Source: Pegea sp. RAD2-039 (taxonomy: Eukaryota > Chordata > Thaliacea > Salpida > Salpidae). Taken from it: DNA of 64,000 nucleotides. A program made the translations under genes and the position numbers. Below are positions 52,272 to 64,000 of this stretch, piece by piece; the stretch's first letter is position 1, and each line of letters starts with the position of its first letter. Location: NCBI GenBank assembly GCA_034620365.1, contig JAQGEQ010000206.1, positions 62,001 to 126,000 on the forward strand. Reading direction: 5' to 3'. Under the pieces are notes generated by a model. That model saw only the letters and a program-made list of their open reading frames with translations, was not told where the DNA came from and searched no databases.

Positions 52272-53514
52272 ATGAAGTCTTTATTAGTGTTACTTTTATT
52301 GATACTGTCTGTAGTAGCATCCAAAACGTATGATTACCTGCTTATAATTCTTAATTGTACTTGCTGATGGTATTCAACATAAATATAAACAAAATGATAA
52401 AACGTTTGTCAGATTTGATGACTCAGGGCATGGATGCTTCAGGCTCTTTTTGTTTCCACTTATTCCAATTGTCTTTCTGTTTACTTTGATTTGATCAGAA
52501 AGTAAAATGATTTATAACTTTTGTTTGTTAAAATGATTTTTTGTTCTATTTTCTACTTCATGTAATAAACAAAGCTATTTTTAAAGAATTGTAATTAAAC
52601 TTTGCTTTAGTACAAACATAAACACTTCTACATTTTGACTGAGTGACTTAAACCATTTCTATTATAGAAATTATTGCTTATTTTAGTAAATTGAAATAAC
52701 ATAAGATGAATTTTATATTAGTAAAAACATTAATATTTCAATCTATTTTAAGTCTGAAAAAACTATATTGTTATTTCTAGTTATTTTAAATTTTGCTTCG
52801 TAAATGAATTAATTTTATTTATTTATAAGAATAAACAAGAAATTTAATGTTATTCCTGACTAAACATAGTACCACATCAAAAGATATATCTACTTTTATT
52901 AGAACTGGTTCAGTTACAAAAAATCTTAGAAAGCTTAAAAAATAACAGCCTAATTTAATGTTCTTAATCTAGTAGCTACTATACTCAAATTACAATTTGA
53001 AAATTATCCAATTTTTAAGAGAGGTTTCGTGAAATATCATAAATTTGATTAAGTAATGTACAACACGTTTTGTAGGTATCTATCAAATTTCAATGTTTTT
53101 TGCTTTACAAATGCCCAATCTTATTTTAAAGGGATAAAAGAATTTTTAAAATTACAGAAAGAAATAAGTGGTTTTCTGGGTATTGTAAAGCAACAAAATA
53201 ACTCTAGAAAAGTCAAACATTCAATGAAATTTTCACCTTTAAGTGGTAAGTAAAAACTATTTATTTGATTGAATCATCTTTATACGATCAAAAAAGTCTT
53301 AGATATAATGAGCTTATAAATATATGTTTAAAATAAATCATCAATTCAAACTTAAAGAGGTCAAAAATTAGAGAAATTAAAATTACATGAAGCATATTTT
53401 GAACAAAATTTAATTTTAAGAAGAAATTTTAGATGAAATTATTGATAAACTTTTCGTGATGTGTTATAAATCTGTCTTTTGTTTTCAGTTGTATTTAGAG
53501 CTATATTTGTTTAA
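52272..53514 (+). CDS. Candidate small secreted protein (83 aa, three exons)
   Basis: Exon 1 (52272-52327) encodes a textbook signal peptide, MKSLLVLLLLILSVVASK, and ends at AC|GTATGA, phase 2. Exon 2 (53076-53245) begins at TTTTGTAG|G and ends at the strong donor AGTG|GTAAGT, phase 1. Exon 3 (53489-53514) follows the strong acceptor TTTTGTTTTCAG and gives VVFRAIFV then TAA. All phases agree and no stop interrupts 84 codons. An acceptor-like CTAAATTCAG just upstream of the ATG suggests a 5'UTR exon or trans-splice site. The mature part is basic, includes SYFKGIKEFLKLQKEISGF and one dibasic RK, with two early cysteine or aromatic residues, and lacks the GKR amidation signals of typical neuropeptides. 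I recognise no family. Could be chance in AT-rich DNA, though the signal peptide plus three in-phase sites argue otherwise. Confidence 0.45.
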
Positions 53515-56500
53515 ACTGTCACTGGATTATCTTCCAAAAATCGAACACAACTTAATTGAAGTAATTTTATTAGGAAAAGCTTCAATTTATTTAATCATTC
53601 TTCAATTTTTTTTTCTCGAAAACCAGCTAACTTAATTAGTATTGTATATATTAAATATAACTTTGCAACTTGATAGCTTCTGTTTTCAAAAAACATATGC
53701 AAGTTGTTTAATTTATAAATGAGAGCTTTCAAAGTTGTTCATCACGTTTTACGGAAAGATACTTAAAAAATGTTGTTAACTTCCAACCAATCTCCAAAAC
53801 AGTTCTAGAAAATGCTTGTTTAGGAAAAGCCAGAAATTTGAGAGAAATTTATATTAATATCAAACAAAAAAGTTTACTAATAGAAAATATAGTTGTTTAA
53901 TTAGGATTTTAAAAACAGTATCTGATTAAAAATCTGATAATTATATAAATATTGATCCATTGTAAAATTTTCTGATAAGAAGTACGATAAGAAATGTGAC
54001 TCTTAATGCTTGCTTCAAGCTTTACTTAAAGCACAATGTACTGTTTAAAATCTAGTTAGATTAATTCAAAACTTTGTGCTCGACAGTAGAAAGTTGCTAC
54101 AATAGCAGAATGTATGCTCATATTTAAAAATCAGAAAACGTATTAAACAATTTTTGAAATTAAAGAAATGAATAAAGATAAGTTTTTTATATTCGCTAAG
54201 TTGTTTCTAGACTATTAAACAGTTGAAAACTTATTATCGGGTTAAAGAATATCTTTTAGCGTTTTTTAAAGTAATGAAAGCGCTTAAAGTTTAAAGAAAG
54301 TTTTGATGGATTGATTTGTGTGATTAAATCCATGTACTTCTACTATTTGAACATTTTAATTTTCTATTCAAGATATGTAAGCTTCGATATACAAGGTTTT
54401 ACCAAGAAAGTAATTTTGTTGTTGTATGCAGAGAACCACTTATGATTAGGTTACAACGTCTTAATTTTTTGGTAAATTCTCTTTTTCAACTGAAGGGTTT
54501 CTACTCTTATTGTGGTTTTTAATTTCTCATCTTTCATGAATTAGTTCTATTTTCCATTTTCATTGTCAAACAGTTTTTGGTGGTTTTCTAAATCTAAGAA
54601 GAACTTGTTTGAAAAAAATTTAGTTTCGTAAATTTAAACAAAACTAAACTAATTTATTTGTAGACTAAAAATGAAAAAAACAAAAAATTAATCTTTAAAT
54701 TCACCTAAAAAATTAGTTTGCATAAAAGTTTTAATTAAAAATAAGTTTTCAGAAAACTTATGTCATGAAAATGTCAATCTTGAATATTAAATATCACATT
54801 AATATTGACCTTAAAGGTTTAACTTTCTATTAAGCTAACAACTACAAAGTATAATAACCTTTTTTTATTATAAAAATCAATGAATTTAATAAACTAAATC
54901 AAAATTTCAGTATAAGTTCTTTTTAGTTTTAAAGAAATATATAATTTAAACCAAAATCATTGTTTTAGTTTCTTAAAAAATCAAGCTTTAAAACTCTGTG
55001 GTGTTATTTAGTTTATTTTGATTATAATGAAACGAATACAATAGATGGAAGGAATCTATCTAAAAAGGATTGAATTTTTTTTCAAAGTCGATTAAAACCT
55101 ATTGAAGTTCACAAACAAATTTAAATACAAATTAGGAGCTCTGATTAGAATTATTATTTTTCCAAACTGTTACCGCTACAAAAGCCAACCAAATTTTCAA
55201 ATGTCAAAGCTTATTAAGTTTAGATTTCATTTTAAGAATTACTTCAGTATACTTTTCAAATATTTGATATTAGTATATAGATTTACAACCAGGTAAAAAA
55301 TATTGCTAAATTTTTCAAAAAAAGTTATTCACCAATCAAAACATTTTAAATATTTTTGTTTTGTCAAGAAGTAATAAGATTTTCGTCTTAATCAAGCTTC
55401 AGTAAAATTTTATAATTATAAAGTTTAAGCCCATCAAAAAAAAGCATCTTCTTGACGGTAGAAAAAGTAACAATAGAGTTTCCCGTCTTTGTAGTTACCT
55501 TCAGTTCTTATTTGAATCAAAAGATTTTTCCTCAAAATTAAGATATTTAATAAATACTTGAGGTTGGTTTCTAACGAAGAACTGATTTTGAAGCTGTTGA
55601 TGAAAGATTAAGAACTCATTTAATGTTCCTTATCTTACTACTGTGACTAAAACATCGGTTACATTAATCTTTAATAGTGAAATAATTGTTTAAAAACTGC
55701 TGAACAAGCTATTTTTATTTTTTGTTTTTACCTTTTATTAAAACCATATTTCATTTTCTCATTTCGAAAAAAAAAACACTTTATTATAAATTTTAAATAC
55801 TAAAAAACAAGTTTACTCTTTTCAATAAATATGATTTTATTTGTGGTCTACTCATTACAACAAATGCTACATTAAAATAGCCTTGGTAATAGTTTACTTT
55901 GTAGTTAAAATTTTGGTAAATATTTCATAGTTGTAACTAACATAAAAATTATTGAAATTTTAAGCTAAATGAATTTTAAATTTCAAATTTTTTGACAATT
56001 ACAAATCAAATACAAATTACATGGTTAAATAGTTTTAAGAACTAATTAGTTCTAGAAGAACTCACTTAAAGTTTTACTAGCTTCAAGTATGACACATCAC
56101 TTATTATATGAATTAATGCTAAGTTTAAAAGAATTATGTTGAAACATTAATCTTTTAGAAATAGGTGTGAGTAGCCTCAAAAATATTCTATAAAAATGTT
56201 TCATGATAAACATTTCGCTTTAATTTCACTAATATTAAAAAATGTGGTTTTCCATAAAGCTTAAAATAAATACTTTTTTCTTTGAAATTTCAATCAAACT
56301 ATTTTTTTTAATTCATTATTTTTTTTTGTGATATAGAATCTTTTTATCTATTAACGAAGCTTTTCAAAATTAAACAATTTAATAATGTTATATATAAGGG
56401 TAAGTATGTGTTTTTTACATTACACCATAATTATATGACTAAAATTAAGTAAAAAGTAGATATTGTAATCAAGAGTAGTTGCACGTTTTATCAATTTATA

Positions 56501-59408
56501 TGTAACTGCAAACATCAGAAACAACTTAATCAACACAATTGGTATAATTTCTATTATTAGTTTTTCTCCATTCTATATTTATTATCAAAGTATATTCGCA
56601 CAATGAAAAAGGTTGTAATAAAGTATAACTTTATATTTCAGTTTTATACTATTTAAATTTACACCATTTTAAGATACAATTTGCTGATGTTTTTTTAACA
56701 AAGTTTTTTTAGAGAAAGTTGTGCGAGTTCTTATGAAGCAAAACTTATAATAAAAATGTCTGCTTTCACATTTTAAAGGAAAAATACATCAGTAGCATTT
56801 TTATAAATGGTAATCTGATAGGTTACGTGGATTACTGCTTATTCAGAAGTATTTTGTATCAGTTTTCTTTGTAATTCTACCAGCATTTGAAACAAAGCTA
56901 AAGATGAACACTTAGCAAAGTTGTATTTCAGAAAACCTTGAACTTGTTAATAAGTTTATAAAAAGAAGATTCATTTAAGAGTTTTAAAAGATTTACTTCA
57001 AACCAATAATTAGTTTGGAATATTTTTGAAATGTTTGATTGAATCATAATAAAACTCGAAACTTAACGTTAGCTTACACAATACAAACAATTTGATGTTA
57101 TTAAGACGTGAATAATGAATTTTTTGTGGTGGAAGCTATGGGAAGTTCATGAGACTTGTTTGCAGATTTAGCAGGTTTGCTTGCCAATTAATCCTGTTAA
57201 AAACACTTTTTAAAGTGATGATCTGTCATAATTTGAAAAATGTAAACTACTTGTAACTTTTTAGGAATTCTTTATCCCAATTTCAAATGTATCGAAAGCT
57301 AGCATGAAATTTTTGAATTTTCTCAAAGTAAACAAAAGTACTTCTAAAAGATTGCTGACATCCAAGTAAAATCGACTTCGATAATTTGGTCAGACTTTCT
57401 TATCATTTTCTACGAATTTTTTATATTTTCTTATAAACGTGTTAACCTAAGTAACTTTTAAAATGTGAAAAAAATAAAATTGATAAAATTCGAATTTAAA
57501 CCATGGCAATTTTCTTTGCTGCTTAGTATAACATTTGTTTCTAACAGCTTATATAAAAAGTATGAGTTCAAAATTGACTTTTTATGTATGTGATTTGTTC
57601 AAGAAAGTTTTATTTTTAATTTAAACTAAAAGATTTTTTTTTCAACTAATTTTTTAGTAAAATGTCAACAAATATTTTTTTGAAATTTTTTGTTGCTCAA
57701 AATGATTATATTTTCCCATTTTATTTTGTTATAAAGAAATAAATTTACTTCAATTACTTATAGAAGTACAAAAATATTTTTAAATAAAAACTTTTTTCCA
57801 CTATTATTTTATCAACAGTAGATTGTATGCTAGATATATCTTAAAACACTTAAATGTATTCAGGGTATCCTTTAAAATAAGATAAAAACACTCACAAAAT
57901 AAAATACATCCAAATTTTGGTTTGAAAGTTTGAGGAAAAGTTTAGAAATTTATGATCATAACATATTTTGAACAGTGCCAAGAAAATGCGCCAACTTTTT
58001 GCTTGTATTATTGACTCTTGTTAAATAAAGCACTAAAAATATATAAACACTTTCTTTATTCAATTAATCATTTTTATTTATTCATGACTAAGCTGTTGTC
58101 TTACATTGAATATCTCAAACTTAAGAACAAGCTGTATCACGTGTTTCAAAATCGTGTAATGTTACGAACACAAGATTTAAATGTTGCCAAATTATCTTGC
58201 AAACAATTTCCAATAAGAGCTTTCCTTATCACTTAAAGAATAATTTATTTTTTTATTCAAGGAGAAAATATTTGGATACTGCAAGAGCTTTTATTTGTCA
58301 AGTATTGCCGTGATAACTATGTTAGTTCTTGATTAGTTAACTTAATTGTTGTTTAGAAGTAAAGTTTTAGCATTTTGTTGTAATTTTTTATCTTAGTTGA
58401 TTTCTGTGTAAAGTTGTTTCAACATTGTTCACCATCAAAGTTTTATTTATAAACCGCTACAGATTTTACAATTTATACAGAAACAGCTTTTTACAACTTT
58501 ATTTTACATATGTTGTAATGTTGATGTGGTGAAGGTTTTGACATAATTAATTTTGTAGTAAGATGGTTTGTTTTACAAAGAAATTATTTCCAAGAATTCT
58601 ATATAATTATATTTATTGAAAAAAAACTTTTGTTATGAATAAGTTTAAATCAAATCTTTAATTGAAGTGATTCTTGATAAGAAGCTTGTATCTGATCTTG
58701 TAGTATCTTATCAGATCAGAACCTTATGATCATTTAAACGGTTTTGACTTCACTAGAAATGCAATTATTTTTACTAACATGAGTTTTCCATGACAGTTAA
58801 AGTTAGTAAATATTGCTTTGTATAAATAAAACATTTAATAGAATAATTAATGTATATAAATAAGATTGCTTAGAATTCTAAAGTATCGTTATAATCAAAC
58901 TCACCAATTCATTCAGAATCACAGAAAAAATCATTTTAAAAATGTTGCAATAAAAAGTAGTAAATAGATAATAACACTATTCAATAAGACTTAGTGTAAT
59001 AATGTATACAACTTTAAAAAAGTTATTGCGGAAGAATTTAAAGTTATGTTAGCTTAGTTTTAAAGTTTGTATTTTCTTTTCATACTTTCTCATTTTTACC
59101 TGAACAGTGTATTTGTAAATTTGTTGTTAATGATAAATAATAAAAAGTTCAAAACGTGATTTTGTATCCTGTTTTTTATAATCTTTAGTTTTGTGCTTAC
59201 TTTAGACAGCAAGAAAGCGAGAGATATTTGAGAAAAAAGTAGTAGTAGCTAGATAGTAATACAAAACTAACTACTTCACTAACATCACTATTCAGATTAG
59301 TCTATTACCCTTAAATTTTAAAAGAGTTTTCACCAAATTTCAATCTTCAAAATTGTTTTCTTACCTTGATCGAGTCTTTCAAGAAGAATTGGATTTGATA
59401 AAAGAAGT
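53515..59408. other. Gene-poor region
   Basis: About 5.9 kb of AT-rich DNA. ORFs at 55102-55296 and 58018-58236 lack support. Nothing else recognised. Confidence 0.4.
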
Positions 59409-62400
59409 ATGGCACCAAGTGGAAAGCCTGTGTGAGTTGAACTTAAGTTTTTAAGTTATAGTTGTAAATGTTCAGAATAGTTTCATTAAAAGTTTCAACT
59501 ATTAGTTAAGGGAAGTATGGATATTTATGTAGTTATAGTTTGACTAACTCATTAGGAAAATTACAAAACATTTGAAACAAATAATTAATGATGCTTTTAA
59601 TTGTATTTCAGTGAGAAAGTTTCATTTTTGATAAATACTTTGAATGAATGAAAGTTTTAATTGTTTTTCAAGTTTATTTATAACATCAAGACGATTTTTA
59701 AATCAAACTTAAATATCAATACCACTGAAAAGGTTTTAAATAGAAAACTGAGCTAAATCTAAACTGCTATTTGCTTTAAATTACTCTTACTCAAACATTT
59801 TACTTTTGAATGGAAGCTTTGTTGTTATTTATTCATAAAATAAGACAACTTTAGTTGATGTAGGTAGTTATTAACTTCCTTGTAATGCACTTAAAGTTTT
59901 AATTTCTCTATTCTTGTAAGTGATAAATAGTTGGCCACAACAATTTAGTTGTTTTTTTTCAGTACTTTTTAACTGTTGCCTTTTTAACGTGTTTTTAAGA
60001 CAAATTTCCTTTTGGATGTTTTATTTGATTCAAAGCAATCTTGTGTTATTCTCTTACAGAAAAATTTGTTGAAAATACATTTTTGTTAATTTAAAAACTA
60101 TATATTTTTGAACAATGTTTTTATCTTCTTTGCTACGTAGGATTTCAATACCAAATCTTTACAGCAAAAATATGAAAATTCTTTGAGATTGCTGACAAGT
60201 AATAATTGCTTTTCTCATTTTTCATGTATTAATTAATATTTATACATTCTGGAGTTATCCCCTTGCTTTACGACAAGTAAAAATGTCAAAAACACAGTTT
60301 AAAGCTTAAAGCTGAAATCACCTAAAGCAACAAAAATGCGCAGTTATTGTGAAAACTACAAAATCTGATCTAGCCATCGCCTGGGGCTTCTTTCTTGAGA
60401 TGAATTATCCAAAATCTATTTCTTTATTTGTGATATTTAAGCATTTTTAAGCTATATAATCTATAAATTCGGGAAAGAAGTTGTTAGACAAAACTTGCTT
60501 TTAATAGAATTAATTAGCATTTGTAGATACAAGCAAAGATTTATTGAGAAATCATTCAATCATAAAACCAAATAGGGTTTTAAAACAAACCTTGTAGATA
60601 TTTTCCTAGTTTACGTTTAATCTCTTTTTCGTCTCAAAGTTATGTTCCTGTTAAGCTGATATCTACTACCTATAATCAACAAACCACTAGTTTGAGGCCT
60701 ATTATAAGCCACACTTTTGTCTGTTGTTTCCGGGGTTCCATTTTCTTACAACTCATTTGGAAAGTGGACAACAAGCTTATATAAGATCAAATGCTTGAAT
60801 CAAATCATATTTCAAATACTCGATTGTTTATTTCAAAATTTAAAGATATTCTTACTGAAAATTAATTAGTGTTGTGGTTACATTTCATATTAGTCTTTTA
60901 TTTGTAGTTAAGGCATTCTCAAATGACATGTTGATAATTCAAAGTACCCTGTATAATCAATGCTAAATTTATTCTATTAAAATGAACACCTTTTTAGAAA
61001 TTTAATCATTTAAATTTAATAAAGTAGTAATTTGTGTCAGTCTCCGTATGCTGAATATCAAAACTTGTTCTTTAATTGTTGATCGACCATAATATATTTC
61101 AATATTTAATTTCTTAGATGAGGATAAGTTCTTGTTCACGTCTATTTGTCAAACTGTTTATTTTTGTATAATTTCGATGCAATTGATGGTTGCTCTTACC
61201 GAGTCTTGAAATGTTGCAAGAAAATTCTGCTGTTGCAACAAATGACTCTTTGCTTGATTAATATTTTCAAGACTCACGTGTATCAAATGACAAATAATCG
61301 TTTAAAGAAAATTATAGTTAAAAAACTTTGAAAAGTTTAGTTTGTATACAATCGTTATTCTTTTAATAAAATGAAAAGAAATATTTTTTAAATGTTTAAA
61401 AGAGTTGTTAGTAATGTTGGTTAAATCCATAAACTTTAATAAGTATAAAATGAATGTAATTACAACTTAAACTAAATGAGTTTTTGATCATCGATACGAC
61501 CAGAATTGATAGCTGTTTGTGCATATACCGATTTCACAAGGCAGTCTTTTGCTAAAAGCCTATTCAAGGTGGTGTAAGAGTTTGAAAAGGAAACAAAGCT
61601 CTTATAGTATGAGAGTATGCATCGGCTTTATAAATTTGTAAATGTTGGATTTTGAGATTTCATTCAAAATATCAGAAATATTTAAGTCAAGTGATTAGAG
61701 ATACCTCTAAAGACTTTTTCTTGCCTTTCGAAAGCTCTACAACTAAATGAGTATATTTGTAAAGATGTTGTTTAAATTAATTACTTAAGCTTTCTTTTAT
61801 TTGGAAATAATTCTAGTCAAAAATAAAAAAATTAAAGAAACTTTTGTCGCATTAGTAGAATTGTTTTTTTCTTAAAATTAAACTTTCTTATAGAAAAATT
61901 TGTAAAATTATAGATGAGGATTAGATATATTTGGTTTTAAAAATTGTAAAATGTATTCTGATTTATTTAAAGATAAGCTGCAATAAAATTATTTTTTCTT
62001 CAAATACTTTTGAATAAAAGTAATACTTGATTCTCTAACTATCTAATACTAAAATTGCACCAAACGGAAAGTGTTACAATAAGTAAGGTACTCTTTTTTA
62101 GTGACCTCAATTAACTTATTTACCTTCTTTATACTTATTCATGATTGTATTTTTCTGTTATATCTTAAAGTATTCCTTACAAGCAAAATTAAGCCAAGAT
62201 AAAAACGTTTTAATAAAACACAACTAAAGTTTACAACTTCTGATAAAAACTGAAATTGGAATTATTCGCAACGTTTCTGTTATACATATTAGTTTACAGA
62301 ATTTACAGTAGTTAGAACAAAATAAATTAAAAAAGTTTTTCCAAAGCAACATGTTTTTCTGTAAAACTTTACAAGCAAACGAATCTGGATTTTTGAAACT

Positions 62401-62730
62401 AATGTAAAGGTATACCGCGAACCAAAACAATATATTTAATTTAATCTTAAACTAGTTTTATTAGTGCTTAACTTTTAACAATTATCTTAATTAAACTGAA
62501 AAGACTTGATTACTTGTAAAGTAAGTGTTGCAAATGATCTAATAAATAAATATTAGTTTACAAATGATTGATGTTTACAAAATCTTATTTTCAGGAGTTT
62601 CGTTATGCAAAATCAAAATTCTTCTTTACAATTGATGATTGAAGAAAAGTCTGGAAAGTATCAAAAATCATCTTCCACTCCCAGTGAATGTGTCTTATTT
62701 GCAGGATCAATAATGAGCGGGTCAGACTGA
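59409..62730 (+). CDS. Candidate 52-aa micropeptide gene, two exons with a 3.2-kb intron
   Basis: Exon 1 (59409-59431) reads MAPSGKP and ends CCTGT|GTGAGT, a near-perfect donor, phase 2. Exon 2 (62595-62730) follows acceptor TTATTTTCAG and continues VSFVMQNQNSSLQLMIEEKS, then GKYQKSSSTPSECVLFAGS and IMSGSD before TGA. Exon 2 is less AT-rich than its flanks, and AATAAA follows the stop by 67 nt (62797-62802). The peptide is soluble, Ser-rich, without signal or membrane segment. No family is recognised; it looks like a short conserved animal protein, but only comparison can confirm it. Confidence 0.5.
59432..62594 (+). other. Long intron of the micropeptide gene / non-coding
   Basis: AT-rich. 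ORFs at 61146-61331 (plus) and 62224-62430 (minus) show no homology or splice context. Nothing recognised. Confidence 0.35.
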
Positions 62731-62796
62731 TTTATTAGTTTTGTAGTATAAGACTAAAGTTTATGATATTTTTTCATGATCTTATAAAATTGAAAT

Positions 62797-62802
62797 AATA
62801 AA
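62797..62802 (+). terminator. Poly(A) signal after the micropeptide ORF
   Basis: Canonical AATAAA 67 nt past the TGA at 62728-62730. Confidence 0.5.
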
Positions 62803-63311
62803 AAGTCAAATTGATGTGAGATCATAAAAAAAAGTAAAGTTAATAATAATGAAGCTTTTGAGACAATTTAATAAAAGTCCCACATCAAATATCAATCTTT
62901 AAAATCCTTAAAATTTTTGCATAGATTAAATTCATTAAAGTAACTTACATTCTAAGAGTTTAATATGAACATAAAAATATAGATCGTTTAAAGCTTATGT
63001 CATTAATGAAATGATACAATTGTTCACTGCCGGAATAGGTTATTAATAAAACGCTAAATCTTAACGACAGGTTTTTTAATTGCAATTAATAATCAGAACA
63101 ATTGAATAAGTGGTCAGGCCGCGCCCGCTTCACTAGAGCAGAACGAAGAATGCAACCAATCTTGATCGAGTATTTGAATTGTGTTTGTTAGTTAAGTTGC
63201 CCGAGGCAGCTGAAGTTTAAGAACAATCACGCTTCTCATCGCTTTAGCTTCTTAAAAGTCATTTATTTTTATAAAAATAACTCAATTAAATGTAAATTAA
63301 TTTACAACTTG
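62803..63311 (+). promoter_or_regulatory. Upstream region of the bHLH-PAS gene with GC box
   Basis: GGCCGCGCCCGC at 63117-63128 is a rare GC-rich SP/KLF-like element in this AT-rich window. The next 120 bp are also GC-enriched, consistent with a core promoter or 5'UTR for the gene starting at 63312. Promoter assignment is inference. Confidence 0.35.
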
Positions 63312-64000
63312 ATGTGCAGACGTTGGAACCCTGCAAACCCATCACTAAATGTAGGACGTGAAGGAAACCTTGTAACGAGTAGTAACGATGGACCAGAGCC
63401 TCGAGTGCTTTCAAAAAAGCGTAGAGATCTCATCAATGCTGAGATCCGTGAACTTCAGAACCTTCTTCCGCTAAAGAAGAGTGCAAGAGAGCGTTTATCT
63501 TACTTAGGAATCCTAGCTCTTACAAATACTTACATCAGAAAAGCCACTTTCTTTAAGAATGGTGAGTCAATTTATACTGCGATCTTTCTGCTTAAAGCAG
63601 GATTAGAGATCATAGTTGAGTCTGATTAAAATCTTTACTAGCTGGAGCAAACTCTTCTGCGCAAAGATTAGTTTCTGACAATTGGCTCATGGGAGAATTT
63701 TCAACTTCGCTTCCAGGATTTTTGATTGCTTTTAATAAAGAAGGGAAGATCCTGTACACATCCGAAAACATCCTGGACTACCTTGGAAACACAGTGGTAA
63801 GTAGTTTATCTGATCTCGAAGAAAAGAAGATGAAGACTGTCATTTAGGTGGAGCTTGCAAGTCAGGGCGACAGCATCTTTGATTTCGTTGATAAAGAAGA
63901 TCATGATCAAATCAGATCCCAATTAGAGTATCCTGGGACACATGCATCTCAGATGGATTGCTCTAATAAGATCTCATTCTTCTGCCGGATGAGTACATCC
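63312..64000 (+). CDS. NPAS4: NPAS4/dysfusion-type bHLH-PAS transcription factor (5' part; cut by window end)
   Basis: Class I bHLH-PAS factor that dimerises with ARNT/Tango on DNA; NPAS4 is an activity-induced neuronal regulator and dysfusion a tracheal regulator (known). Three exons visible in phase: 63312-63561, 63642-63796, 63848 to the edge. The bHLH spans about residues 34-82 with SKKRRDLINAEIRELQNLLP, RLSYLGILALTN and YIRKATFF. PAS-A follows with LPGFLIAFNKEGKILYTSEN, DYLGNT and VELASQGDSIFDFVDKEDHD, each matching NPAS4 (SKARRDQINAEI, LPGFLLVF, AQGDSIYDI). The intron at 63797-63847 is 51 nt. Start ATG at 63312 is the first in-frame Met; an acceptor-like GATGTGCAG overlaps it, so an upstream exon could replace the first residues. 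PAS-B and the activation domain lie beyond the window. Confidence 0.9.

Overview
The window is AT-rich (roughly 70-75% A+T by eye) animal DNA. Its genes are split by many GT-AG introns, some only 45-60 nt long, and the standard code applies. RPL28, CACYBP, RNF121, stomatin, PICALM/AP180, FUT10/11-type and NPAS4/dysfusion-type genes together point to a metazoan. Base composition, mixed short and long introns and large gene-poor stretches suggest an invertebrate such as a flatworm, rotifer or cnidarian. I cannot place it further from sequence alone.

The left third is a run of minus-strand genes. They are RNF121 (ER/Golgi RING E3 ligase, running off the left edge), a FUT10/FUT11-type protein O-fucosyltransferase, and stomatin. 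After them come plus-strand RPL28, a minus-strand gene whose last exon sits inside RPL28 intron 1 and whose last intron holds the RPL28 3' half, then CACYBP (calcyclin-binding protein) and a 12-exon coiled-coil protein I could not name. Splice-site and phase analysis gives full models for stomatin (292 aa), RPL28 (127 aa), CACYBP (215 aa) and the coiled-coil protein (635 aa).

Divergent to the coiled-coil gene lies a 10-exon plus-strand gene for a bacterial-type macro (ADP-ribose-binding-like) domain. It has a serine-rich N-terminal extension, an acidic 12-residue repeat array inserted into the fold, a one-base frameshift in that array, and a 48-nt intron that stays in frame if retained.

From 27 to 64 kb the DNA is gene-poor. 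It holds a PICALM/AP180 clathrin adaptor (584 aa, one coding exon plus a 5'UTR exon), two candidate small-protein genes (an 83-aa secreted protein at 52.3-53.5 kb and a 52-aa micropeptide at 59.4-62.7 kb), and the 5' half of an NPAS4/dysfusion-type bHLH-PAS gene cut by the right edge. Relics include a degenerate tRNA-Ser-like sequence, a LINE reverse-transcriptase C-terminal fragment and a GC-richer island near 11 kb. Apart from the interlocked RPL28 locus, the genes look like unrelated housekeeping and signalling neighbours, with no sign of a shared pathway.
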